Of a DNA stretch of 64,000 nt, positions 37,349-44,976 are shown piece after piece. The notes under the pieces are model-generated. The model saw only the letters and a list, made by a program, of their open reading frames with translations. It searched no databases and was not told the DNA's origin. The stretch covers positions 186,001-250,000 of the forward strand of contig NZ_FNRA01000003.1 of the NCBI RefSeq assembly GCF_900107535.1, in the 5' to 3' direction. Positions within the stretch are counted from its first letter, which is position 1. Each line of letters begins with the position of its first letter. The position numbers were made by a program, and so were the translations under genes. Source of the stretch: Pedobacter hartonius (lineage in GTDB: Bacteria; Bacteroidota; Bacteroidia; Sphingobacteriales; Sphingobacteriaceae).

Positions 37349-38911
37349 TTAATTTAGATGCTTTGTTAAGTCAGTTATGGTTTCTATACGCAAACTCTGT
37401 GCCTGTTCTCTTCTCATCATCAGTGCATAGCTGTTATTAAAGCCAATTGGTTTTAACCATTTGAGATTATACTGCTGTTTAAATGCCTGACTTACATATT
37501 GGTAAACACCATCCCTGTTGCCCGCTAAGCTCTTCATCGTTTTTATGTCAGGTTTTAACAAAACCAGAAAACCTGTCCCTGTATATTCGGGGTAGAAGTC
37601 GATCTGGTTATTGGTCAGTGCATCAAAACATATTTTGGTGCCTCCCAGGCCTGTTTTGGTAGCTACTGCCAGATCGGTATTGCCCAGGATCAGGATCTTG
37701 TACATCTGAGCTAAGATATATTGTTCACCAAATATTTTAGAGCCTATCCGGATTGTCCCTTTTGTACCATTCCTAGCTGGTTTGTACAATTTATTGCTCG
37801 TCATGAAGTCCATCGCTACCTTTTCCGGGCTTTGTTTCAACTGGTCAACCTTGTAATTCAGGGAGGTCATGACCGAATCATTGATAGTGCCTGACAATTG
37901 ATTGAGCACTGCCTCCAGCTCCGGGAATTTTTTCAGCACATCGTTCCTTATCACTGGTGCGGCATAATATGGGGGAAATATATTCCTGTCATCTTTTAGT
38001 ATAATCAGGTCATATGCTTTTAAGCGCCCGTCAGTACTGTACCCGCTGATCACATCCAGCTGATGTTCAAATGCTGCCTTATACATCACCGCATCACTGA
38101 TCACTACTGTCTCAATGCCCAGCCGGTATACTTTTTTCAGGCCCAGATAACCATCTTCCCTGCCCATAAACTCCGGGGTAAAACCTCCCAGCATCCTTCC
38201 GCCGATCTGTGTGGGCAGCAAGTAAAAGGATGTGGTTGAAATAAAGATAAAAGGCAGAATCAGCCAGGTCACGCGGATACTTTTAAGATTGATCTTCTGC
38301 ACGAGCGACAACAGAAAGTCGAGCGCAATAGCCAGCAAGGCTGCCGGAATGGCCCCTGCAAGGATCATATTTGAATTGTTCAGCGCTATTCCGCCAAAAA
38401 TAAATTCGCCTAACCCACCCGCAGCAATATATGCAGCAAGAGTGGCCACACCAACGTTGATTACTGTAGCCGTGCGTATACCAGCCATAAGTACCGGAAA
38501 GGCCAGCGGCAATTCTACCTTGGTCAGGATCTGCCATTTGCTCATCCCCATCCCCTTTGCCGCATCGGTCACGGCAGGGTTCACTTCCATGATCCCGGTA
38601 TAGGTGTTTCTGATAATGGGTAGCAATGCATAAAGGAAAAGCGCAAGGATAGCCGGTTTGGGCCCGATTCCTAAAAAGGGGATCATTATCCCCAGTAAAG
38701 CGATGCTGGGAATAGTTTGCAATACACCTGCAAAGCCCAGAACAACGCCCGATAGTTTTTGCTTTCTCGCGATGAGAATCCCTATGGGAACGGCAATAAT
38801 GATGGCCAGGATCAGCGAGATCATGGTAAGGCCGATGTGTGCCCAAGTCTGGCTCCATAATTTATACGATTGCTGATCAATGAATTGCCAGAAACTCTGC
38901 GTCTGATCCAT
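37349..38911 (-). CDS. egtU: ABC permease fused to substrate-binding domain, EgtU-like
   Basis: 520 residues. The first about 235 form the permease: five to six helices with the EAA-like loop DAAKGMGMSKWQIL and VATLAAYIAAGGLGEFIF, as in OpuC/ProW. After a further helix the remaining about 275 residues form a type-F binding domain of the OpuAC/choline family, fused on the periplasmic side. Quaternary-amine importers of this fused form include the ergothioneine transporter EgtU of pneumococci and Helicobacter. Position between egtV-like and egtB genes makes ergothioneine (or hercynine) the likely ligand; glycine betaine or choline is the alternative. Gaps to neighbours are 2 and 7 bases. Confidence 0.8.
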   Translation of the reverse strand: MDQTQSFWQFIDQQSYKLWSQTWAHIGLTMISLILAIIIAVPIGILIARKQKLSGVVLGFAGVLQTIPSIALLGIMIPFLGIGPKPAILALFLYALLPIIRNTYTGIMEVNPAVTDAAKGMGMSKWQILTKVELPLAFPVLMAGIRTATVINVGVATLAAYIAAGGLGEFIFGGIALNNSNMILAGAIPAALLAIALDFLLSLVQKINLKSIRVTWLILPFIFISTTSFYLLPTQIGGRMLGGFTPEFMGREDGYLGLKKVYRLGIETVVISDAVMYKAAFEHQLDVISGYSTDGRLKAYDLIILKDDRNIFPPYYAAPVIRNDVLKKFPELEAVLNQLSGTINDSVMTSLNYKVDQLKQSPEKVAMDFMTSNKLYKPARNGTKGTIRIGSKIFGEQYILAQMYKILILGNTDLAVATKTGLGGTKICFDALTNNQIDFYPEYTGTGFLVLLKPDIKTMKSLAGNRDGVYQYVSQAFKQQYNLKWLKPIGFNNSYALMMRREQAQSLRIETITDLTKHLN

Positions 38912-38913
38912 GA

Positions 38914-39858
38914 TTATCTCTTTTTATAGGTAGAAAATGCACTCATCAAACGCTCAATTGTTAAACCTTCATCAGCTATGCTGTCCTGCAGCCGCGGGGT
39001 GTTATTCTTCCTTTGTAGTAAGATTTCCATCTGGTCCCATACGGAGACGGTTCCCCTATCGGAATGATCATTATCATTTCTATCAGCACTATATTCAGGC
39101 AATATCTCTGTAAGGAAAACCGATTTCAGTTCCAGCTGCAGGCGCTGCTCATTTAAGAAATCTGCAATAAACTCATTTGCCGGATGGAAGAGCAACTCCT
39201 CTGGAGTACCAATCTGTCTGATCTCTCCCTTGTCCATCAGGCAAATGCGGTCGCCCATTTCAAAAGCTTCCTGTACATCGTGGGTAACCATGATGATCGT
39301 TTTTTTCACCAGCTCATCCAGCAGTCTGAATTCTCTACGGATGCTGATCCTGGTTAAATTATCTAAAGCGCCAAATGGCTCATCCATCAATAGTACCGGC
39401 GGATTGACCATCAGTGAGCGGGCAAGACCAACACGCTGCTGCTGCCCGCCGCTCAGTGCTGCCGGAAATTTATCCTTTAACGAAGGATCGAGGTTTAACT
39501 TTTGAAAAAGCTCATCAGCACGTTTCCTGATCGCTTCATTATCCCATTTGAGCAGGCGCGGTACGATGGCGATGTTTTCCGCAACCGTATAATGTGGGAA
39601 CAGGCCGTGATTCTGCAATACGTAACCTATTCCACGACGTAATACTTCGGGCTGCTGCGACCTGATATCTGTACCGTTTAGGAATATGGTTCCCGAATCC
39701 GGCTCTATCAACCGGTTGATCATTCTCAGGGTAGTAGTTTTTCCGCAGCCGCTTGTTCCCAGCAAGACGAGGTTCTCTCCCTCTTTCACCTCGAAAGTGA
39801 TGCTGTTTACTGCCGTAGAAGAGCCGAATTTTTTAACCAGGTTTTCTGCTTTGATCAT
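38914..39858 (-). CDS. egtV: Quaternary-amine-type ABC transporter ATPase, EgtV-like
   Basis: 314 residues. Walker A GTSGCGKTT, signature LSGGQQQR, Walker B VLLMDEPFGALD and the H-loop IIMVTHD mark an ABC ATPase of the OpuCA/ProV class. The roughly 70-residue C-terminal extension is where relatives carry CBS domains, but here it is not a recognisable CBS pair. The gene abuts the reductase stop with no spacer and is followed by the permease-binding fusion after 2 bases, so the two make one importer. Confidence 0.87.
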   Translation of the reverse strand: MIKAENLVKKFGSSTAVNSITFEVKEGENLVLLGTSGCGKTTTLRMINRLIEPDSGTIFLNGTDIRSQQPEVLRRGIGYVLQNHGLFPHYTVAENIAIVPRLLKWDNEAIRKRADELFQKLNLDPSLKDKFPAALSGGQQQRVGLARSLMVNPPVLLMDEPFGALDNLTRISIRREFRLLDELVKKTIIMVTHDVQEAFEMGDRICLMDKGEIRQIGTPEELLFHPANEFIADFLNEQRLQLELKSVFLTEILPEYSADRNDNDHSDRGTVSVWDQMEILLQRKNNTPRLQDSIADEGLTIERLMSAFSTYKKR

Positions 39859-41241
39859 TTATTCAATGGACATAAATAGATTGTTCAATGATTCGGCATA
39901 GAGCGGATGGGCAAAGATGGTAGTCCTGATCTCGTCATAGGTGATCTTTCCCATCATGGCCATCTGGAGTATTGTCATCGTTTCGCCTCCCTGTTCCCCT
40001 ATGATCGTAGCCCCCAGAATCTGCCTGGTGTTTTTATCAACTACAGCCTTCATGAAACCCCGCGTTTCGCCGTTCTCTATTGCCCTCGCCACATTTTTCA
40101 TCGGAATTTTCGCTGCAATATAATCTAAACCCTGTTCAATAGCCTGCGTTTCGGTAATACCTATTCTGCCCAACTGTGGGTCTATAAACATACAATAAGG
40201 AACCATACGCCCTTTTGTGCTCATTTTCCCGTTCTCCAAAAGATTGTTGGCAACAATGATATAGTCATTGTAAGAGATATGGGTAAAGGCAGGCCCACCC
40301 TTCACGTCACCAAGCGCAAAAACGTTCTTCACCGCAGTTTCCAGGAATTCATTCACCTGAATATGCCCGCGGTCGTCACATTTGATGCCTGTATCGGCCA
40401 GTCCGAGAGTTTCGGTTTGTGGTTTTCTTCCGGATGCCAGTAAAACATGACTACAGCTATGCGTAATTGTCTTGCCGCCCAGTTCTGCAGTAACCTTTAT
40501 TTTCTGATCGGGCAGGTTCTCAAACCTCGTGACTTTGGCTGCAGTGAATACTTCAATACCATCTTCTTTGAAGATCTGGGTCACCACTTCACATACATCT
40601 GTATCTTCTTTTGGCAGAAGCCGGTTGCCATGTTCCAGCAGGGTTACCTTTGCACCGAAACGGCTGAACATCTGTCCGAATTCCAAACCTATATAACCTC
40701 CTCCAACAATCAGTAAATGCTCCGGGACTTCCTCAAGTTCAAGAATTGTGGTAGAAGTAAGGTATTTGATTTCCTGTACCCCTTCAATATCAGGGATGAC
40801 GGGACTTTCTCCGGTGTTGATAAAGATATGTTTGGCAGTGTAGTTTTCAACACTGCCATCATTTCCTTTGACAGATAAGGTATAATCACCAGTGAATTTT
40901 GCATCCCCATAGATCAGCGTCAGGTTTTCAGTCTTTTCAATTCCTTTTACCGAGCCTTCACGAAATTGTCTCACTATTTCTGCCTTGCGTGCCATCACAG
41001 CTTCAAAATTCACATTAAAGGAAGGAATTTCTATTCCCAATTCTTTGTTGTTACCCGCCAGCCAGGCCAGCCGCGCTGAAGCTACCATCGCTTTTGTAGG
41101 CGTGCAGCCATCATTAATACACGTTCCACCCACTATCCTCTTTTCTATGATAGCTGTTTTCCAACCTGCTAAAGCTAATTTTTTTGCCAGCGGTACGCCG
41201 GCCTGACCTGAGCCTATTATAATTGCATCAAATTCCTTCAT
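39859..41241 (-). CDS. Pyridine nucleotide-disulfide oxidoreductase (class I, MerA/Lpd-like)
   Basis: 460 residues: FAD-binding GSGQAG, redox pair Cys41/Cys46 (GGTCINDGCTPTK), NAD(P)-binding GGGYIGLEFGQMF and a dimer interface ending FAHPLYAESLNNL, which has the His and Glu of the active-site base pair. The N-terminal merA-type HMA domain is absent. The family reduces disulfides or metal ions. In this operon a natural reading is reduction of ergothioneine disulfide or another oxidised thiol, but this is inference, and dihydrolipoamide-type or mercuric activity is not excluded. Confidence 0.85.
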   Translation of the reverse strand: MKEFDAIIIGSGQAGVPLAKKLALAGWKTAIIEKRIVGGTCINDGCTPTKAMVASARLAWLAGNNKELGIEIPSFNVNFEAVMARKAEIVRQFREGSVKGIEKTENLTLIYGDAKFTGDYTLSVKGNDGSVENYTAKHIFINTGESPVIPDIEGVQEIKYLTSTTILELEEVPEHLLIVGGGYIGLEFGQMFSRFGAKVTLLEHGNRLLPKEDTDVCEVVTQIFKEDGIEVFTAAKVTRFENLPDQKIKVTAELGGKTITHSCSHVLLASGRKPQTETLGLADTGIKCDDRGHIQVNEFLETAVKNVFALGDVKGGPAFTHISYNDYIIVANNLLENGKMSTKGRMVPYCMFIDPQLGRIGITETQAIEQGLDYIAAKIPMKNVARAIENGETRGFMKAVVDKNTRQILGATIIGEQGGETMTILQMAMMGKITYDEIRTTIFAHPLYAESLNNLFMSIE

Positions 41242-41280
41242 GAGTTCTGTTATTTCTGTATAAATTGTTTTTGCTCCGCG

Positions 41281-41562
41281 TTAATCCACAACTTCAACGC
41301 CTCTCCAAAATGCAATATAGTTTTTGATCTCTTTGGCTGCATACTTAGGCTCAGGATAATACCATGCGGCATCAGGATTGCTCTTGCCGTCCACTTCTAT
41401 ATTGAAATAGGATGCTTCACCTTTCCAGGGGCATGTAGTATGCTTGGCTGAATCTTTAAAGTATGCTTTGTCTATGGAGTCTTCGGGGAAATAGTGGTTG
41501 TTTTCTACCACAATAGTATCCTGGCTTTCTGCCAGAACCTTTCCATTATAAATTGCTTTCAT
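41281..41562 (-). CDS. DUF427 family protein
   Basis: The ATG at 41562 (MKAIYNGKVLAES) gives 93 residues, the usual length. An upstream ATG at 41628 would overlap the preceding gene and adds residues foreign to the family. Family motifs are TTCPWKGEASYF and AAWYYPEPK. DUF427 proteins are small beta-rich cytoplasmic proteins of unknown function. It is embedded in the ergothioneine-type operon between the PLP enzyme and the reductase. Confidence 0.88.
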   Translation of the reverse strand: MKAIYNGKVLAESQDTIVVENNHYFPEDSIDKAYFKDSAKHTTCPWKGEASYFNIEVDGKSNPDAAWYYPEPKYAAKEIKNYIAFWRGVEVVD

Positions 41563-41596
41563 AATAAGACGAGTTTTGTTGTTTAGATAGTAACAA

Positions 41597-42766
41597 TTAA
41601 TAATGCAAAATGTCGGCAATTTTTTCAAGTTCTTCTGCCGTATTGAAATAGTGCGGTGAAAGGCGGATCACGCTGTCCAGTTTTTTTTTGCTGAAATCAA
41701 TCACAGCAAAATTCCTGAAGCTTAGAGAAAAGTATATCTCGTGATCTCTCAGCAGCTGTGCCGTATCTTCGATCGGCCGGTTGCTGGTTGTGAAGGTAAG
41801 TATATTACTCTGCCTGCTGCCCAGGTCATGCAGCTGCAATCCATCAATCTTCCCGAAGGCTTCCCTGAATTGCTGCATCAGCCTGATGTTATACTGTTCG
41901 ATATTCGCAATCCCGAGATCATTGATATATTTCAGGGCAGTAGTCAGTCCAAGCCTGCCTGCAATTGAAGACTCCCAGAATTCAAATCTTTTCGCGGTTT
42001 TGGCCAGTTTATATTCGTTAGCCCCGGTCCAGTCCGCTCCCATGTTGTCAAAGATCAGCGGAACCATACCCTTCGCCAGCACCTTGTCTGACACATATAA
42101 CAATCCTGTCCCCCTTGGCCCGCGAATAAATTTTCTGCCTGTAGCTGTCAGGAAATCACAGCCAATCTTTTTCACATCAACCACCATCTGGCCCACAGAC
42201 TGGCAGGCATCAAGCAGATATAAAATATCGTATTTACGGCAGATTGCCCCAACTTCTTCTGCCGGCTGTACCAGACCTGAATTGGTGGGAATGTGTGTGA
42301 GTGCTACTAATTTCGGCTCATGACTGATCAGCAGCTTTTCAAAAGATTCCAGGTCAAGATCCCCGTTGGGTAAGTTATCCGCTCTCAGGATCTCTATTCC
42401 CAGCCTGTCTTTTAAGGATAAAAAAGAAAGCTGGTTGGATATGTAATCATCGTCAGTGGTGAGGATCACATTACCCTGCTTAAAATTCACCGCCGTAAGC
42501 GCCTTTGCATAAGCGTCAGTAGCACTGGTAGTATAAGCAATATTTTCAGGAGAACAGTTGAGCAGTACAGCGGCCTGTACATACAGTTCCTGAAGTTCGC
42601 CGGCAAACTGGCTTGCCAGGGCATACCCTCCCGTCAGCGCCTCCTGCTGCAGGTAGCTGACCATCTTTTCCGTCACCACCTCAGGAACCAGCGATGAGCC
42701 TGCACTATTGAGAAATATTTTATCTGAGCATCCTTTTGTTTGCTGCCTGATGATGTTGACATCCAT
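41597..42766 (-). CDS. egtE: Class V aminotransferase-fold PLP enzyme, candidate EgtE
   Basis: 389 residues of the NifS/Csd/isopenicillin-N-epimerase group. The PLP-contacting Asp186 is in LLDACQSVGQ and the Schiff-base Lys212 is in TATGRKFIRGPRGTG. EgtE, the C-S lyase that releases ergothioneine from hercynylcysteine sulfoxide, belongs to this fold. The first position in an operon with egtB and egtD makes EgtE the best guess, though a general cysteine desulfurase or an unrelated epimerase-like enzyme is possible on sequence alone. Confidence 0.72.
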   Translation of the reverse strand: MDVNIIRQQTKGCSDKIFLNSAGSSLVPEVVTEKMVSYLQQEALTGGYALASQFAGELQELYVQAAVLLNCSPENIAYTTSATDAYAKALTAVNFKQGNVILTTDDDYISNQLSFLSLKDRLGIEILRADNLPNGDLDLESFEKLLISHEPKLVALTHIPTNSGLVQPAEEVGAICRKYDILYLLDACQSVGQMVVDVKKIGCDFLTATGRKFIRGPRGTGLLYVSDKVLAKGMVPLIFDNMGADWTGANEYKLAKTAKRFEFWESSIAGRLGLTTALKYINDLGIANIEQYNIRLMQQFREAFGKIDGLQLHDLGSRQSNILTFTTSNRPIEDTAQLLRDHEIYFSLSFRNFAVIDFSKKKLDSVIRLSPHYFNTAEELEKIADILHY

Positions 42767-42792
42767 GTTTTAATGTATTGTTCAAAGCCATT

Positions 42793-42850
42793 AAGATAAA
42801 GAAAATTATCTTTATAATATGATCTTAATCATTAATGATATTGATCATTA
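42793..42850. promoter_or_regulatory. Two inverted repeats in the egt-operon/CoA-transferase divergent region
   Basis: AAGATAA-(6)-TTATCTT (42793-42812) and TAATGAT-attg-ATCATTA (42833-42850) are perfect 7-bp inverted repeats in the 141-base region between the divergent genes. They could be operators. I could not place a clear TAnnTTTG box for either gene. Confidence 0.45.
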
Positions 42851-42907
42851 TCATCCACAGGTATCCGTATAATACGGTCTTTTGTGGGAGCAATTTAAAT
42901 TGACTAT

Positions 42908-44188
42908 ATGAGTAATCCGAAATATATCACCGCAGAAGAAGCAGTAAAACATATACAGTCGGGCCACCGTGTATTCCTTCATGGAAGTGCCGCCACCCCC
43001 GCATATTTGATTAAAGCCATGCAGCAAAGGCATGCAGAGTTAAAAAATGTAGAACTGGTTAGTATCACTACCCTTGGAGATGTGGAATTTAACCATCCCT
43101 CATGGAGTAATAGCTTCTTTTTCAACTCGTTATTTGTTTCTGCCAATACCCGGGGTGTGGTCAATAGCGTCAATGGAGATTATGTGCCAGTTTTTCTCAG
43201 CCAGATTCCTAAATTATTCAGAGAGGGGTTCCTCCCGCTGGATGTTGCCATGGTTCAGGTATCACCGCCTGATGCACATGGATTCTGCTCCCTGGGTACG
43301 TCTGTAGACATTGCCAGGGCAGCGGTAGATACTGCAAAACATGTGATTGCACAGGTAAATCCATATATGCCACGTACACATGGTGACGGGTTTATCCATA
43401 TCAGCAAGCTGGATTCACTGGTATGGCATTCATCGGTCTTACCTGAAGTTGATTATTCTGCAAAGATCAGCAGTGCAATGATCACCATAGGAGAACATAT
43501 TGCATCCCTCGTAGAGGATGGCGCAACTTTGCAATTGGGTATTGGCGGAATACCGGACCAGGTACTTAAGAACCTCGGGAACCACAAAAATCTCGGCCTT
43601 CATACAGAAATGCTTTCAGACGGGGTCATTCCCCTGATTGAAAGCGGGGTGATCAACAACAGTATGAAAAAGATTAACCTCGGAAAATCTGTTACCTCGT
43701 TTATGATAGGCACACGCCGTCTTTATGATTTCGTAAACGACAATCCGGCAATCAGGGTAATGGATATTGCTTATGCAAATGATACCAGTGTGATCAGGCA
43801 GAACCAAAAGGTTACAGCCATCAATTCAGCCATAGAGCTTGACCTCACAGGGCAGGTGTGTGCGGATTCTATAGGTACTTATCAATATTCGGGCATTGGC
43901 GGGCAAATGGATTTTATTCATGGTGCCTCCTTGTCGCCCGGCGGAAAACCCATCATCGCCCTGCCATCAGTAACCTCAAAGGGGATATCCCGCATTGTAC
44001 CTTTTTTAAAAGAAGGTGCCGGGGTGGTTACCACTAGGGGTCACATACACTGGGTGGTTACAGAATACGGGAAGGTAAACCTTTTTGGAAAAAGCTTTAA
44101 GCAGCGTGCAAATGCACTGATCAGCCTGGCACACCCCGATCATCGGGAAGAACTGGACAGGGCATGTTTCGAGCGTTTCAAAGTTTAG
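42908..44188 (+). CDS. Acetyl-CoA hydrolase/transferase family protein
   Basis: 426 residues of the Cat1/4-hydroxybutyrate CoA-transferase family (two-lobed). The N-lobe contains HGSAATPAYLIKAM, the central part GIGGIPDQVL, and the C-lobe GIGGQMDFIHGASLS and VVTEYGKVNLFGK, which carry the CoA-binding and catalytic regions. It exchanges CoA between short acyl groups such as acetate and succinate in the cytoplasm. Its 3' end overlaps the convergent AraC-type gene by 11 bases. Confidence 0.9.
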   Translation: MSNPKYITAEEAVKHIQSGHRVFLHGSAATPAYLIKAMQQRHAELKNVELVSITTLGDVEFNHPSWSNSFFFNSLFVSANTRGVVNSVNGDYVPVFLSQIPKLFREGFLPLDVAMVQVSPPDAHGFCSLGTSVDIARAAVDTAKHVIAQVNPYMPRTHGDGFIHISKLDSLVWHSSVLPEVDYSAKISSAMITIGEHIASLVEDGATLQLGIGGIPDQVLKNLGNHKNLGLHTEMLSDGVIPLIESGVINNSMKKINLGKSVTSFMIGTRRLYDFVNDNPAIRVMDIAYANDTSVIRQNQKVTAINSAIELDLTGQVCADSIGTYQYSGIGGQMDFIHGASLSPGGKPIIALPSVTSKGISRIVPFLKEGAGVVTTRGHIHWVVTEYGKVNLFGKSFKQRANALISLAHPDHREELDRACFERFKV

Positions 44189-44753
44189 CATTCAGCTGAT
44201 CCAAGGGTGTCCTGTCACCGGCATCCTGCGCCTTATATTTACTGGGCGGCATACCGGTGACAGCTTTAAACTGTGTAGACAGATGTGCGCTGCTGCTGTA
44301 GCCCATTTTATAGGCGATCTCATTCAGGTTCAGCTCCCCGTATTCAAGCAGTTCCTTTACCTTCTCCACCTTCTGCTGAATGATATATTTCTCAATGGTA
44401 ATTCCTTCCGCGTCAGAAAACAGCCTGCTGAGATAAACGTAATCCTTATTCAGCTTCGCGGCGATCAGGTTCATGAGGCTTTGCTGCACATCACTCAGAT
44501 CAGAATAATGCACAAGTTCAATCACCTGCGTTTTGATCTGCTCTATCAGCTGGTCTTTCTCTTTATCAATCAGCTCAAAGCCCAGTACCTGAAGTGCCGC
44601 TGAGATCTCCTGCAGCTTTAGAGGCTCAGGATCTGGTGAAACGGTAACTTTTCCCAACACAATATTGCCAACATCAAAGCCAAGATTCGTCAGCTGCTGC
44701 CTTACAATCAGAATGCAGCGGTCGCACACCATATTTTTTACATGTAATACCAT
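44178..44753 (-). CDS. AraC-type regulator with N-terminal HMA-like CxxC domain
   Basis: 191 residues. Residues 1-70 look like a heavy-metal-associated (HMA) ferredoxin-like domain with MVCDRC (Cys10 and Cys13). A linker follows, and then a C-terminal AraC double HTH (about 105-180; NEIAYKMGYSSSAHLSTQFK then GMPPSKYK). It starts 2 bases downstream of the copZ-like gene. A metal-sensing regulator that uses the chaperone fold itself as sensor is the natural reading; control of copA-copZ is inferred from position. Confidence 0.85.
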   Translation of the reverse strand: MVLHVKNMVCDRCILIVRQQLTNLGFDVGNIVLGKVTVSPDPEPLKLQEISAALQVLGFELIDKEKDQLIEQIKTQVIELVHYSDLSDVQQSLMNLIAAKLNKDYVYLSRLFSDAEGITIEKYIIQQKVEKVKELLEYGELNLNEIAYKMGYSSSAHLSTQFKAVTGMPPSKYKAQDAGDRTPLDQLNAKL

Positions 44754-44755
44754 GA

Positions 44756-44968
44756 TCAGATCAGTTCAGCCTGGTAACCGGCTTTTTTTAAAGTATCTAT
44801 TACCTCTTGCGTCAATGCCTCTGTACTTCCCGTTACGGTCAGGATCTTATCCGGCACGTTTGTATCCACGGTCCATTGTTCCAATCCCGGCAGCGCATCT
44901 AAATGTGGTGTTACTGTTGTGATGCAACCATCACATTTGATATTCGTTTTAAATTTTAATGTCTTCAT
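44756..44968 (-). CDS. copZ: HMA-domain copper chaperone, CopZ-like
   Basis: 70 residues forming one HMA domain. The metal site is KCDGC (Cys12 and Cys15), in place of the usual MTCxxC. The length and fold match cytoplasmic CopZ proteins that pass Cu(I) to the P-type ATPase. It lies 8 bases after copA in the same operon. Confidence 0.87.
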   Translation of the reverse strand: MKTLKFKTNIKCDGCITTVTPHLDALPGLEQWTVDTNVPDKILTVTGSTEALTQEVIDTLKKAGYQAELI

Positions 44969-44976
44969 GTCTGTAT

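Noticed and set aside
38283..38858. 191-residue minus-strand frame inside the permease gene
   Set aside because: Alternate frame of the EgtU-like gene with His/Cys/Arg-rich composition, which is typical of a shifted reading of membrane helices.
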